This document shows positions 1 through 5,042 of a DNA stretch of 5,042 bases, one piece after another. Below the pieces are notes generated by a model, which was given only the letters and a program-made list of their open reading frames with translations, had not been told where the DNA came from and searched no databases. The DNA is from Acidobacteriota bacterium. GTDB lineage: Bacteria > Acidobacteriota > Terriglobia > Acidiferrales > UBA7541. Where the stretch lies: assembly GCA_016179005.1 (NCBI GenBank), contig JACOSF010000053.1, positions 1 through 5,042 of the forward strand, given 5' to 3'. Each line of letters starts with the position of its first letter. Position 1 is the first letter of the stretch. The position numbers were made by a program, and so were the translations under genes.

Positions 1-837
1 CCGGACATAGCCGTGTGGCTCAACCTCACGCCGGACCATCTGGACCGCCACGCGTCGTTCCAACTTTACGGGCAGGCCAAGGCGCGCATTTTTGAAAATC
101 AGACGGAGAACGATGCGGCCATTCTGAACGCGGACGATGCGGAAACGCCGCGCTACGCGCCGTCGGGGCCGCGGGTGCACTGGTTCAGCCGCACGAGACG
201 GGTGATGAGCGGCGCGTTCGTCCGCGAAAACGAGATTGTCTTCCGGCAGGACGGCGAGGAGACCGTGCTGCTGCGCCGCAGCGACATCGGACTGCGCGGC
301 GAACACAACGTGGAAAATGTGCTGGCGGCCGCGGCGGCGGCGTTTCTCGGCGGCGCTTCGCCGGCGGCCATCGCCGAAGGCGTGCGCACGTTTGCGGGTG
401 TCGAACACCGGCTGGAGTTCGTCGCAGAAATTAACGGCGCAGCGTACTACAACGACTCCAAGGCCACCAACGTGGACGCCACGCTGAAAGCGATTGACGC
501 ATTTGAGGGCAACCTGTTCATCATTCTCGGCGGCAAAGACAAGGGCGGCGACTTTACAGCGCTGCGCGAACCGCTGCATCGGCGTGCCAAACTGGCGCTG
601 ATGATCGGTAAGGCCGCGGAAAAAATCTCCGCGCAAATTGCCGGCGCCGTGGCGGTGGAAGCCGCAGGCACGCTCGAGCGCGCGGTGCACATCGCGCACG
701 AGCAGGCACGGCCCGGCGACGTGGTGCTGCTGGCGCCGGCGTGTGCGAGCTTTGATCAGTTTGAGAATTACGAGCACCGAGGGAGAGTTTTCAAGGAGGT
801 TGTGCGCGGATTGATGGTGGCGCCATTGAAAGATTGA
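1..837 (+). CDS. murD: MurD, UDP-N-acetylmuramoyl-L-alanine--D-glutamate ligase (5' truncated by window edge)
   Basis: Cytoplasmic ATP-dependent ligase that adds D-glutamate to UDP-MurNAc-L-Ala. The frame is open from base 1 and 278 residues are visible. The family is about 440-460 long, so the N-terminal UDP-binding domain and the P-loop lie outside the window. Visible in order: the central-domain motif TPDHLDRH (residues 10-17); YGQAKARIFE, whose Lys27 aligns with the lysine that is carbamylated in E. coli MurD (Lys198); GEHNVEN (100-106); EHRLEF (135-140); NDSKATN (151-157), typical of the C-terminal domain; GGKDKGGDF (177-185); and APACASFDQFENYEHRG (245-261), a MurD signature. The GTG at base 13 is an internal codon and not the start. 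The TGA stop at 835-837 lies inside a unit of the repeat that fills the next gap. ftsW follows 161 bases downstream, the usual dcw order. The family call is near certain from motifs and context. Confidence 0.97.
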   Translation, partial: PDIAVWLNLTPDHLDRHASFQLYGQAKARIFENQTENDAAILNADDAETPRYAPSGPRVHWFSRTRRVMSGAFVRENEIVFRQDGEETVLLRRSDIGLRGEHNVENVLAAAAAAFLGGASPAAIAEGVRTFAGVEHRLEFVAEINGAAYYNDSKATNVDATLKAIDAFEGNLFIILGGKDKGGDFTALREPLHRRAKLALMIGKAAEKISAQIAGAVAVEAAGTLERAVHIAHEQARPGDVVLLAPACASFDQFENYEHRGRVFKEVVRGLMVAPLKD

Positions 838-945
838 GCGATTGGGGAGAATTGGTGATTGAGTGATTTGTGGTCGAGGGAGAGCGAATCTGAATTTTGG
901 AGGTCTTTAATCACTCAATCACAAATCACTCAATCACAAATTCTC
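833..945. repeat. Family A repeat cluster between murD and ftsW, with a 26-bp inverted repeat
   Basis: The 11-mer ATTGAGTGATT occurs at 858-868, and a one-mismatch copy (ATTGAGCGATT) at 833-843 covers the murD stop codon. The reverse complement AATCACTCAAT occurs at 909-919 and 924-934 as part of a 15-bp tandem duplication. Bases 855-872 and 920-937 form a perfect 18-bp inverted repeat. With one mismatch (854/938) it extends to 26 bp (847-872 and 920-945), leaving a 47-base loop. In RNA this could fold into a long hairpin, but no T-run follows the right arm, so it is not a standard intrinsic terminator. The same 11-mer returns after murG, which suggests a dispersed intergenic repeat. Function unknown. 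Confidence 0.9.
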
Positions 946-977
946 TGTTGAGCGCGGAGAACGAGCAAAGGGAGGGC

Positions 978-982
978 GGAGG
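978..982 (+). promoter_or_regulatory. Possible weak ribosome binding site of ftsW
   Basis: GGAGG at 978-982 is the best Shine-Dalgarno-like string before ftsW, but it lies 16 bases from the ATG, which is longer than usual. A nearer AAGG at 993-996 is too close (2 bases). An in-frame TAA at 984-986 rules out a start further upstream, and later starts would cut into the first membrane helix, so the ATG at 999 stands despite the poor spacing. Confidence 0.4.
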
Positions 983-998
983 TTAAAAACTCAAGGTC

Positions 999-2171
999 AT
1001 GCCAAGAAGTGTACAACCTGACCGGTGGCTGTTTTCGGTGACGGTGGCGCTGTGCCTGATCGGCGCGGTGATGGTGTTCAGCGCGTCGGCGGTGATGGCG
1101 CGCGAGACGTACGGCAACGGGTACACGTTTCTGCTTCGCCAGTTGGCTTTCTTGACCGTCGGCTTCGGCGGAATGTTTGCGCTGATGAACCTGGACTACC
1201 GCAAGCTGCGACAGCCCGCCGTCGTCTTTACCAGCCTGGCGGTCGTGCTGCTGATGCTGATCGCGGTCTTTTTTCTCGACAAGAATCACGCGACGCATCG
1301 CTGGATTCGCGTGGGGCCGCTGGGCATTCAGCCGTCGGAGCTGGCCAAGCTGGCGGTGGTGATTTATTTGGCGTGGTTTTTGGAAATGCGCAACAAATCG
1401 AAATTCGAAATTCGAAAAACCAGAGCAACGCAAGGAATCCGAGATGCGAGCCTAAAGGCTCGCCCTACATTGGCGGGCGGGGTGAACGATTTGCTGGGCA
1501 CTCTGCTGCCGGCGATGGCGCCGGTGCTGCTGTTTGTCGGGCTGATCGTGATGCAGCCGGACCTGGGCACGTCCGTGGATATTTTTCTGATTGCGCTGGC
1601 CATGCTGTTTATCGCCGGGCTGTCGCCGAAGTTTTTTCTCGGCGCGATCGCCGCGGCTATCCCGGCCATTTATCTGCTGATTGTGCGCGTGCCGTACCGT
1701 TACCAGCGGGTGATGAGCTTTCTGAATCCAGAGGCAGACCCGCAGGGCAGCGGCTTCCAGATGCTGCAGTCGCTGATTGCGGTGGGCAGCGGCGGATTTG
1801 TGGGCGTGGGCTTGATGGGAAGTCGGCAGAAACTTTTTTATTTGCCCGAGGCGCATACCGACTTCATCTACGCGGTGCTGTGCGAGGAGCTGGGCTTCAT
1901 CGGCGGGCTGGCGGTGCTGGTGCTGTTCGGGATTTACGCGTGGCGCGGGGCGCGCGCGGCGCTGGCGGCGCCGGATGACTTCGGGCGGTACCTCGGGCTC
2001 GGCGTCACGGTGATGGTGGTGGGGCAGGCGCTGATGAATTTGAGCGTGGTGCTGGGGTTGATGCCCACGAAGGGCATTCCGCTGCCGTTTGTGAGCTACG
2101 GCGGGTCGAGTTTGGTGGTGATGCTGCTGGCCACCGGCGTGCTGCTGAATATTAGTCAACATGCGGAATGA
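999..2171 (+). CDS. ftsW: FtsW, division-specific peptidoglycan glycosyltransferase (SEDS family)
   Basis: Inner-membrane SEDS protein that polymerises lipid II at the septum, normally with a class B PBP (FtsI). It has 390 residues with about ten hydrophobic segments: roughly 11-29, 44-65, 74-93, 114-129, 168-185, 192-207, 211-229, 290-315, 330-355 and 367-386. SEDS motifs seen: FSASAVMA (27-34), RWIRVGPLGIQPSELAK (101-117), QPDLGT (186-191), the large periplasmic loop with YRYQRVMSFLNPEADPQG (233-250), YLPEAHTDFIYAV (281-293) with Asp288 matching the proposed catalytic Asp, and the C-terminal GIPLPFVSYGGSS (359-371). FtsW is preferred over RodA because the gene lies between murD and murG. 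The odd part is residues about 132-160, in the cytoplasmic loop between the fourth and fifth helices. The loop is about 25-30 residues longer than usual, basic, and coded by low-GC repeat-like DNA. Both sides of it are normal and in frame. Confidence 0.95.
   Translation: MPRSVQPDRWLFSVTVALCLIGAVMVFSASAVMARETYGNGYTFLLRQLAFLTVGFGGMFALMNLDYRKLRQPAVVFTSLAVVLLMLIAVFFLDKNHATHRWIRVGPLGIQPSELAKLAVVIYLAWFLEMRNKSKFEIRKTRATQGIRDASLKARPTLAGGVNDLLGTLLPAMAPVLLFVGLIVMQPDLGTSVDIFLIALAMLFIAGLSPKFFLGAIAAAIPAIYLLIVRVPYRYQRVMSFLNPEADPQGSGFQMLQSLIAVGSGGFVGVGLMGSRQKLFYLPEAHTDFIYAVLCEELGFIGGLAVLVLFGIYAWRGARAALAAPDDFGRYLGLGVTVMVVGQALMNLSVVLGLMPTKGIPLPFVSYGGSSLVVMLLATGVLLNISQHAE
1392..1478 (+). repeat. Repeat-like DNA inserted in frame into ftsW
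   Basis: This stretch codes for the extra residues (about 132-160) in the loop after the fourth FtsW helix. Bases 1392-1469 are about 46% GC, well below the surrounding gene, and use codons such as AGA, CGA, CTA and GGA that are scarce nearby. The stretch holds a 7-bp tandem repeat (CGAAATT, about 2.7 copies, 1399-1417) and ends in a palindrome. Thirteen bases (CGAAATTCGAAAT, 1399-1411) recur exactly in the ftsW-murG gap at 2210-2222. The insert edges are estimated from memory of the usual FtsW loop length, so they may be off by several codons. The length must be a multiple of three, because the frame continues normally on both sides. Confidence 0.7.
1446..1463. repeat. Palindrome GCGAGCCT-AA-AGGCTCGC inside ftsW
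   Basis: A perfect inverted repeat with 8-bp arms (1446-1453 and 1456-1463) and a 2-base centre, able to form a small hairpin. It is followed by CCTACA. It lies in the unusual ftsW insert, where it codes for part of the ASLKARPT segment. It has the form of a short dispersed palindromic element, but only one copy is in the window, so that is inference. Confidence 0.75.
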
Positions 2172-2230
2172 AGGAAGAAGTCAGAAATCAGAAGTCAGAA
2201 TGCAGAAGCCGAAATTCGAAATCTGAAGAT
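2172..2230. repeat. Family B purine-rich repeats between ftsW and murG
   Basis: This gap is made of short A/G-rich repeats of the type CAGAAATCAGAAGT, starting directly after the ftsW stop. Bases 2181-2200 (TCAGAAATCAGAAGTCAGAA) match 4785-4804 after murC exactly over 20 bases. Bases 2210-2222 match the start of the insert inside ftsW. No gene or promoter was recognised here. Confidence 0.85.
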
Positions 2231-2234
2231 GGAG
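2231..2234 (+). promoter_or_regulatory. Ribosome binding site of murG
   Basis: GGAG at 2231-2234 lies 4 bases before the ATG at 2239, within the purine-rich run GGAGAAGG. The spacing is slightly short but it supports this start, and MKLLIAGGGTGGH is the normal MurG N-terminus. Confidence 0.65.
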
Positions 2235-2238
2235 AAGG

Positions 2239-3327
2239 ATGAAGCTACTGATTGCGGGCGGAGGGACGGGCGGGCACGTGTTTCCCGCGATCGCCGTGGC
2301 GCGGGAATGGCTGAAGCGCGGTGAGGGAAGAGAAGTCGTGATTGTGGGAACGGAGCGCGGGCTGGAAATGAAGCTGGTGCCTGCGGCGGGATTGCCCCTG
2401 GAGACGATTCGTGTGGCGGGGCTGAAAGGCATGAGCGGCAGCAAGCTACTGCGCAACGCCGCGCAAGTGCCGCTGGGAATGATGGACGCGGCGGGAATTT
2501 TGAAGCGGCATCGGGTGAGCGCGGCGTTTGGAGTGGGAGGTTACGCGTCCGGGCCGATGATGTTGATGGCCGTGCTGCAGCGCGTGCCCACGGTGATTTT
2601 CGAGCCCAACGCGGAGGCGGGCTTTGCGAACCGGCGCCTCGCGCCGTTTGTGACGCGCATCGCTACGGCGCACGAAGTGACGGCGTCCCGCTCTGCGGGA
2701 TGGGGAAAGAAAGCGGTGGTGACGGGGTGCCCCGTGCGCGCGGAATTTTTCGCAGTGCAGCCGAAGGTCCGCCACGGCGGACCGTTCAATATTTTGATTA
2801 CTGGCGGCAGCCAGGGCGCGCTGCCCATCAACCGCGCGGTGGTGGACACGCTGGACCTGCTGGCCGCGCGAAAAAACGAGCTTTTCATCGTTCACCAGAG
2901 CGGGGAACGCGATTATAATGCGGTGCGCGTGGCCTATGCGCGGCGGGAATTCAACGCGGAGGTGGTGCCCTTCCTCTTCAACATGGCGGAGCGGTTTGCG
3001 CAGGCGGACCTGATCGTTTGCCGGTCGGGAGCCATCACCGTTGCGGAAATAGCCGCGGCGGGACGCGCCGCCATCTTCGTTCCCTTCGCCGCGGCCACCG
3101 ATAGCCACCAGTTGCGCAACGCGCAGGTGTTCGAGCGCGCTGGCGCCGCGAAAATCATCCCCCAGCCCGAATTGACGCCCCAGCGTCTGAGCAGCGAGAT
3201 TTTTTCACTGCTGGACCAGCCTGGGCGAATTGCGGACATAGAGACGCGGGCGCGGGCGATGGCGAAACCGAGGGCTGTGGAGGAGATTGTGGATTTGATT
3301 GAGGAAGTGGCGAAGACGGAAGATTGA
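2239..3327 (+). CDS. murG: MurG, UDP-GlcNAc:undecaprenyl-PP-MurNAc-pentapeptide GlcNAc transferase
   Basis: Peripheral enzyme on the cytoplasmic face of the inner membrane that adds GlcNAc to lipid I to make lipid II. It has 362 residues, the normal family length (about 355-365), with a GT-B fold of two Rossmann-like halves. Motifs in order: the glycine-rich loop GGGTGGHVFPA (7-17) with the conserved His13; GVGGYASGP (98-106) in the N-terminal half; FEPNAEAGFANR (121-132), at the place of the usual HEQN-x-x-x-G-x-x-N-R; VTGCPVR (161-167) near the domain junction; ITGGSQGALPIN (187-198), the second glycine-rich loop; and the UDP-GlcNAc site region with RSGAITVAE (262-270), VPFAAATDSHQ (281-291) and NAQ (294-296). 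No sign of damage. The TGA stop (3325-3327) lies inside an ATTGAGTGATT repeat unit, at the same offset as the murD stop. The product supplies lipid II to FtsW. Confidence 0.97.
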   Translation: MKLLIAGGGTGGHVFPAIAVAREWLKRGEGREVVIVGTERGLEMKLVPAAGLPLETIRVAGLKGMSGSKLLRNAAQVPLGMMDAAGILKRHRVSAAFGVGGYASGPMMLMAVLQRVPTVIFEPNAEAGFANRRLAPFVTRIATAHEVTASRSAGWGKKAVVTGCPVRAEFFAVQPKVRHGGPFNILITGGSQGALPINRAVVDTLDLLAARKNELFIVHQSGERDYNAVRVAYARREFNAEVVPFLFNMAERFAQADLIVCRSGAITVAEIAAAGRAAIFVPFAAATDSHQLRNAQVFERAGAAKIIPQPELTPQRLSSEIFSLLDQPGRIADIETRARAMAKPRAVEEIVDLIEEVAKTED

Positions 3328-3426
3328 GTGATTGAGTGATTTGCGATTGAGTGATTTCAGAAAAGCGGAACAGTCATTTCGGCCGTCTTCAATCACTCAA
3401 TCACCATTCACACAATCACTCAATGG
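3323..3426. repeat. Family A repeat cluster between murG and murC
   Basis: ATTGAGTGATT occurs at 3323-3333, 3331-3341 and 3346-3356. The inverted form AATCACTCAAT occurs at 3391-3401 and 3414-3424. The longest perfect inverted pair is 14 bp (3328-3341 with 3391-3404). The copies can also pair in a nested way (3346-3356 with 3391-3401 and 3323-3333 with 3414-3424), so several alternative hairpins are possible. The first unit contains the murG stop codon. No T-run follows. The 3427-3480 stretch after it shows no feature I recognise. Confidence 0.9.
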
Positions 3427-3480
3427 TGGACAGGCTAGAAAATCTGTCCCACAAAAAGCGGCATTGAGCAGGTGGTACCC

Positions 3481-3485
3481 AGGAG
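3481..3485 (+). promoter_or_regulatory. Ribosome binding site that sets the murC start
   Basis: AGGAG at 3481-3485 stands 7 bases before the ATG at 3493. This favours 3493 over the in-frame GTG at 3472, which would place the Shine-Dalgarno inside the gene and add seven residues not typical of MurC. A second ATG follows directly at 3496. Confidence 0.8.
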
Positions 3486-3492
3486 CGAAGAC

Positions 3493-4782
3493 ATGATGGT
3501 GGTTTTCAGGAATTTTCAGAGGATACATCTGGTGGGGATCGGCGGGATCGGCATGAGCGGAATCGCCGAGGTGCTGCTGACGCTGGGGTACAGCGTGTCG
3601 GGGTCGGACGTGAAAAGCTCGCACATCACCGAGCGGCTGAGCGATTTGGGCGCGCGCGTTTCGGAAGGGCATCAGGCGGAAAACGTAGAAGGCGCGCAGG
3701 TGGTGGTGGTTTCCTCCGCGGTGAAATCCGACAATCCGGAAATCGCCGAAGCGCACCGCCTGAAGATTCCGGTGATCCATCGCGCGGAAATGCTGGCGGA
3801 GTTGATGCGCCTGAAGTACGGCATCGCCATCGCGGGCAAAGGCGAGTTCATGGTGGTGGAGGCCGACGAGAGCGACCGGTCGTTCCTGCACTACGCGCCG
3901 GTGGTGGCGGTGGTCACCACGATTGATCGCGAGCACCTCGACACGTACCACTCGCTGGCGGAAATCCAGGACGTTTTCGCGCAGTTCGTGAACCGCGTGC
4001 CGTTCTATGGCGCGGTAATCCTGTGCCTCGACGAGCCCAACGTGCAGGCGATTTTGCCACGTGTCTCGCGGCCGGTGATTACCTACGGCACGTCGAGCCA
4101 GGCGGACCTGGTGATCAGCGAAGTGGAGCTGCGCGGGTTGGAGAGCGAGTTCCGGCTGACGTACCACGGCGAAGATCTGGGATTGTTTCGCCTGCATGCG
4201 CCGCCGGGAATGCACAACGTGCGCAACGCCGCCGGGGCCGCCGCCGTGGGGCTCTATCTGAACATCCCCGCGGATTTGATCCGCGAGGGACTCGAGAAAT
4301 TTGCCGGGGTGGGCCGGCGCTTCGAAATCAAGGCGCGCGCGAGCGGGGTCACGTTGATTGACGACTACGGCCATCACCCGGCGGAAATCCGCGCCACGCT
4401 CGAAGCGGCGCGCGGGTGCAACTACAAGCGGCTGCTGGTGCTCTTCCAGCCGCACCGCTTCACGCGCACCAAAGAACTGTGGGACGACTTCTGCCGCGCG
4501 TTCAATCAGGCGGATGTGCTGCTGCTGACGGATATTTATGCGGCGAGCGAGACGCCCATCCCCGGAATCACCGGCGAGACGCTGGCCAACGCCGTCCGCG
4601 CCGCGGGGCACAAGCAGGTGTTGTACTGCGAGTCGATGCAGGAAGGCATCGAGTGGCTGCTGAAGGAAGCGCGTCCGGGCGACGCCGTGATGACCGTCGG
4701 GGCGGGAAGCGTAGGGCGCGCGTCGGACGAGCTGGCGCTGCTGCTGGGCGCGCGGGAAACCGCGCATGATGAGAGGGGATGA
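3493..4782 (+). CDS. murC: MurC-like UDP-N-acetylmuramate--L-alanine ligase lacking the ATP-binding P-loop
   Basis: MurC joins L-Ala to UDP-MurNAc using ATP in the cytoplasm. This frame gives 429 residues; the family is usually about 460-490. Present: the UDP-binding N-domain with HLVGIGGIGMSGIAE (12-26) and SGSD (36-39); EADESD (123-128); TTIDREHLDTY (142-152); MHNVRNAAGAAAVG (240-253); GRRFE (274-278); DDYGHHPAEI (290-299); FQPHRFTRT (318-326); and DIYAASETPIPG (347-358). Absent: the P-loop G-T-H-G-K-T-T-T and the following helix and strand, which in E. coli MurC fill about 41 residues between IAIAG and GRYLIAEADESD. Here IAIAG (111-115) is followed at once by KGEFMVVEADESD, so about 40 residues (120 bases) are missing in frame. 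No substitute P-loop is seen elsewhere in the protein. With it restored the length would be about 469, normal for the family. Mur ligases need this loop to bind ATP, so the protein as read should be inactive. It may be a true deletion, a decayed copy backed by another murC, or a sequence or assembly error. The gene family is certain, its function here is not. Confidence 0.93.
   Translation: MMVVFRNFQRIHLVGIGGIGMSGIAEVLLTLGYSVSGSDVKSSHITERLSDLGARVSEGHQAENVEGAQVVVVSSAVKSDNPEIAEAHRLKIPVIHRAEMLAELMRLKYGIAIAGKGEFMVVEADESDRSFLHYAPVVAVVTTIDREHLDTYHSLAEIQDVFAQFVNRVPFYGAVILCLDEPNVQAILPRVSRPVITYGTSSQADLVISEVELRGLESEFRLTYHGEDLGLFRLHAPPGMHNVRNAAGAAAVGLYLNIPADLIREGLEKFAGVGRRFEIKARASGVTLIDDYGHHPAEIRATLEAARGCNYKRLLVLFQPHRFTRTKELWDDFCRAFNQADVLLLTDIYAASETPIPGITGETLANAVRAAGHKQVLYCESMQEGIEWLLKEARPGDAVMTVGAGSVGRASDELALLLGARETAHDERG
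3829..3846 (+). other. Junction of the missing P-loop segment in murC
   Basis: The break falls at about 3837/3838, between the codons for Gly115 and Lys116 (GCGGGC then AAAGGCGAG). A normal gene would have the GTHGKTTT codons after the first part, and a Leu-Gly or similar pair before K-G-E-F. A shared GGGC or GGC at both ends of the lost segment could have served as microhomology, but the lost sequence is not available, so this is inference. No repeat, stop codon or foreign sequence lies at the join. Confidence 0.75.
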
Positions 4783-4815
4783 AATCAGAAATCAGAAGTC
4801 AGAAATCAGAAATTA
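4783..4815. repeat. Family B purine-rich repeats between murC and murB
   Basis: Directly after the murC stop come tandem ATCAGAA / GTCAGAA units. Bases 4785-4804 are identical to 2181-2200 in the ftsW-murG gap. The rest of the gap stays purine-rich up to the murB ribosome binding site. No terminator or promoter was recognised. Confidence 0.85.
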
Positions 4816-4821
4816 GGAAGC

Positions 4822-4827
4822 AGGAAG
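4822..4827 (+). promoter_or_regulatory. Ribosome binding site of murB
   Basis: AGGAAG at 4822-4827 lies 8 bases before the ATG at 4836, a good Shine-Dalgarno distance. An in-frame TAG at 4833-4835 sits directly before the ATG, so translation cannot begin further upstream in this frame. Confidence 0.65.
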
Positions 4828-4835
4828 AAGACTAG

Positions 4836-5042
4836 ATGAGGATTAAGCAGACGAGAATCGAGAAAGCGCTGGCGGAGATGGGCGTGGAGGTGCGCGCGGG
4901 AATGTCGCTGGCGGCGCTGACGTCGCTGGGGATTGGCGGGACGACGGACTTGCTGCGCGCGCGCGAGCGCCGCCACCTGCCGCAGTTGATCCGCCTGCTG
5001 AAAAGTGAGGGCGTCCCTTTTCGCTTTCTCGGCGGCGGGTCG
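4836..5042 (+). CDS. murB: MurB, UDP-N-acetylenolpyruvoylglucosamine reductase (3' truncated by window edge)
   Basis: FAD- and NADPH-dependent cytoplasmic enzyme that reduces UDP-GlcNAc-enolpyruvate to UDP-MurNAc, the substrate of MurC. Only the first 69 residues are in the window and the frame runs open to the last base; full MurB is about 300 residues. Visible: a short N-terminal helix (MRIKQTRIEKALAEMG), then LAALTSLGIGGTTDLL (25-40), which matches the family pattern L-x-x-x-T-x-x-x-I-G-G at the start of the FAD-binding domain, and PFRFLGGGS at the end (61-69), the start of the conserved L-G-x-G-S-N FAD motif. The position directly after murC fits a dcw cluster. Type I and type II forms cannot be told apart from this fragment. 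Confidence 0.92.
   Translation, partial: MRIKQTRIEKALAEMGVEVRAGMSLAALTSLGIGGTTDLLRARERRHLPQLIRLLKSEGVPFRFLGGGS

Noticed and set aside
833..945. CRISPR array or intrinsic terminator
   Set aside because: Repeat units are only 11-15 bases, nearly contiguous and in both orientations with no regular spacers, so not CRISPR. No T-run follows the hairpin, so it is not a canonical terminator.
1025..1978. 317-codon + strand frame overlapping ftsW in another phase
   Set aside because: Arg/Gly/Ala-rich translation without domain features; ftsW in the other phase explains the region fully.
1452..2162. 236-codon open frame on the - strand opposite ftsW
   Set aside because: The composition (His/Gln/Arg-rich, no hydrophobic core) is typical of an antisense shadow, and the + strand encodes clear SEDS motifs.
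3427..3480. Promoter for murC in the murG-murC gap
   Set aside because: No convincing pair of -35 and -10 boxes could be seen; TTGAGC near 3465 has no matching partner at a suitable distance.
3472..3492. GTG at 3472 as the murC start
   Set aside because: The Shine-Dalgarno AGGAG (3481-3485) is placed correctly for the ATG at 3493, and MurC proteins normally begin only a few residues before the H-x-V-G-I-G-G-x-G-M-S motif.
3397..4767. 456-codon open frame on the - strand opposite murC
   Set aside because: It mirrors a strongly supported murC. Its translation is rich in His, Arg and Gln with no recognisable domain, as expected for antisense frames in high-GC DNA.
3493..4782. Mpl (murein peptide ligase) instead of MurC
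   Set aside because: Mpl also needs the P-loop, so it would not explain the gap. The position between murG and murB and the QPHRFTRT and DIYAASETPIPG motifs fit MurC.

Overview
The window is a slice of a bacterial division and cell wall (dcw) cluster. All genes lie on the + strand in the order murD (3' part), ftsW, murG, murC, murB (5' part). Gene order, high-GC coding DNA and the style of the MurB and FtsW sequences suggest a Gram-negative-type bacterium, most likely an Acidobacteriota member. That placement is inference from remembered family style; there is no rRNA or marker comparison behind it.

Layout: the last 278 codons of murD (1-837); a 161-base gap with an inverted/direct repeat of the 11-mer ATTGAGTGATT (repeat family A); ftsW (999-2171); a 67-base purine-rich gap built of CAGAAATCAGAAGT-like repeats (family B); murG (2239-3327); a 165-base gap again with family A; murC (3493-4782); a 53-base gap again with family B; and the first 69 codons of murB (4836-5042). 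The four gaps therefore alternate A, B, A, B. In both A gaps the stop codon of the upstream gene lies inside a repeat unit.

The genes form one functional set. MurB and MurC make UDP-MurNAc and add L-Ala, MurD adds D-Glu, MurG makes lipid II from lipid I at the inner membrane face, and FtsW polymerises lipid II at the division site. They are probably co-transcribed, but the gaps are longer than is usual for dcw genes.

Two things stand out. (1) The murC frame is intact but lacks about 40 residues that hold the ATP-binding P-loop (G-T-H-G-K-T-T-T); the sequence runs straight from I-A-I-A-G to K-G-E-F, while every other MurC motif is present. As read, the protein should not work as a ligase, so this is a real in-frame deletion, a decayed copy, or an assembly or sequence artefact. 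(2) ftsW carries an in-frame insert of about 29 residues in the cytoplasmic loop between TM4 and TM5. Its DNA looks like the intergenic repeats (CGAAATT tandem units plus a GCGAGCCT-AA-AGGCTCGC palindrome), as if a non-coding repeat had been captured as protein. No mobile element, CRISPR array, RNA gene or defence-type system was seen.
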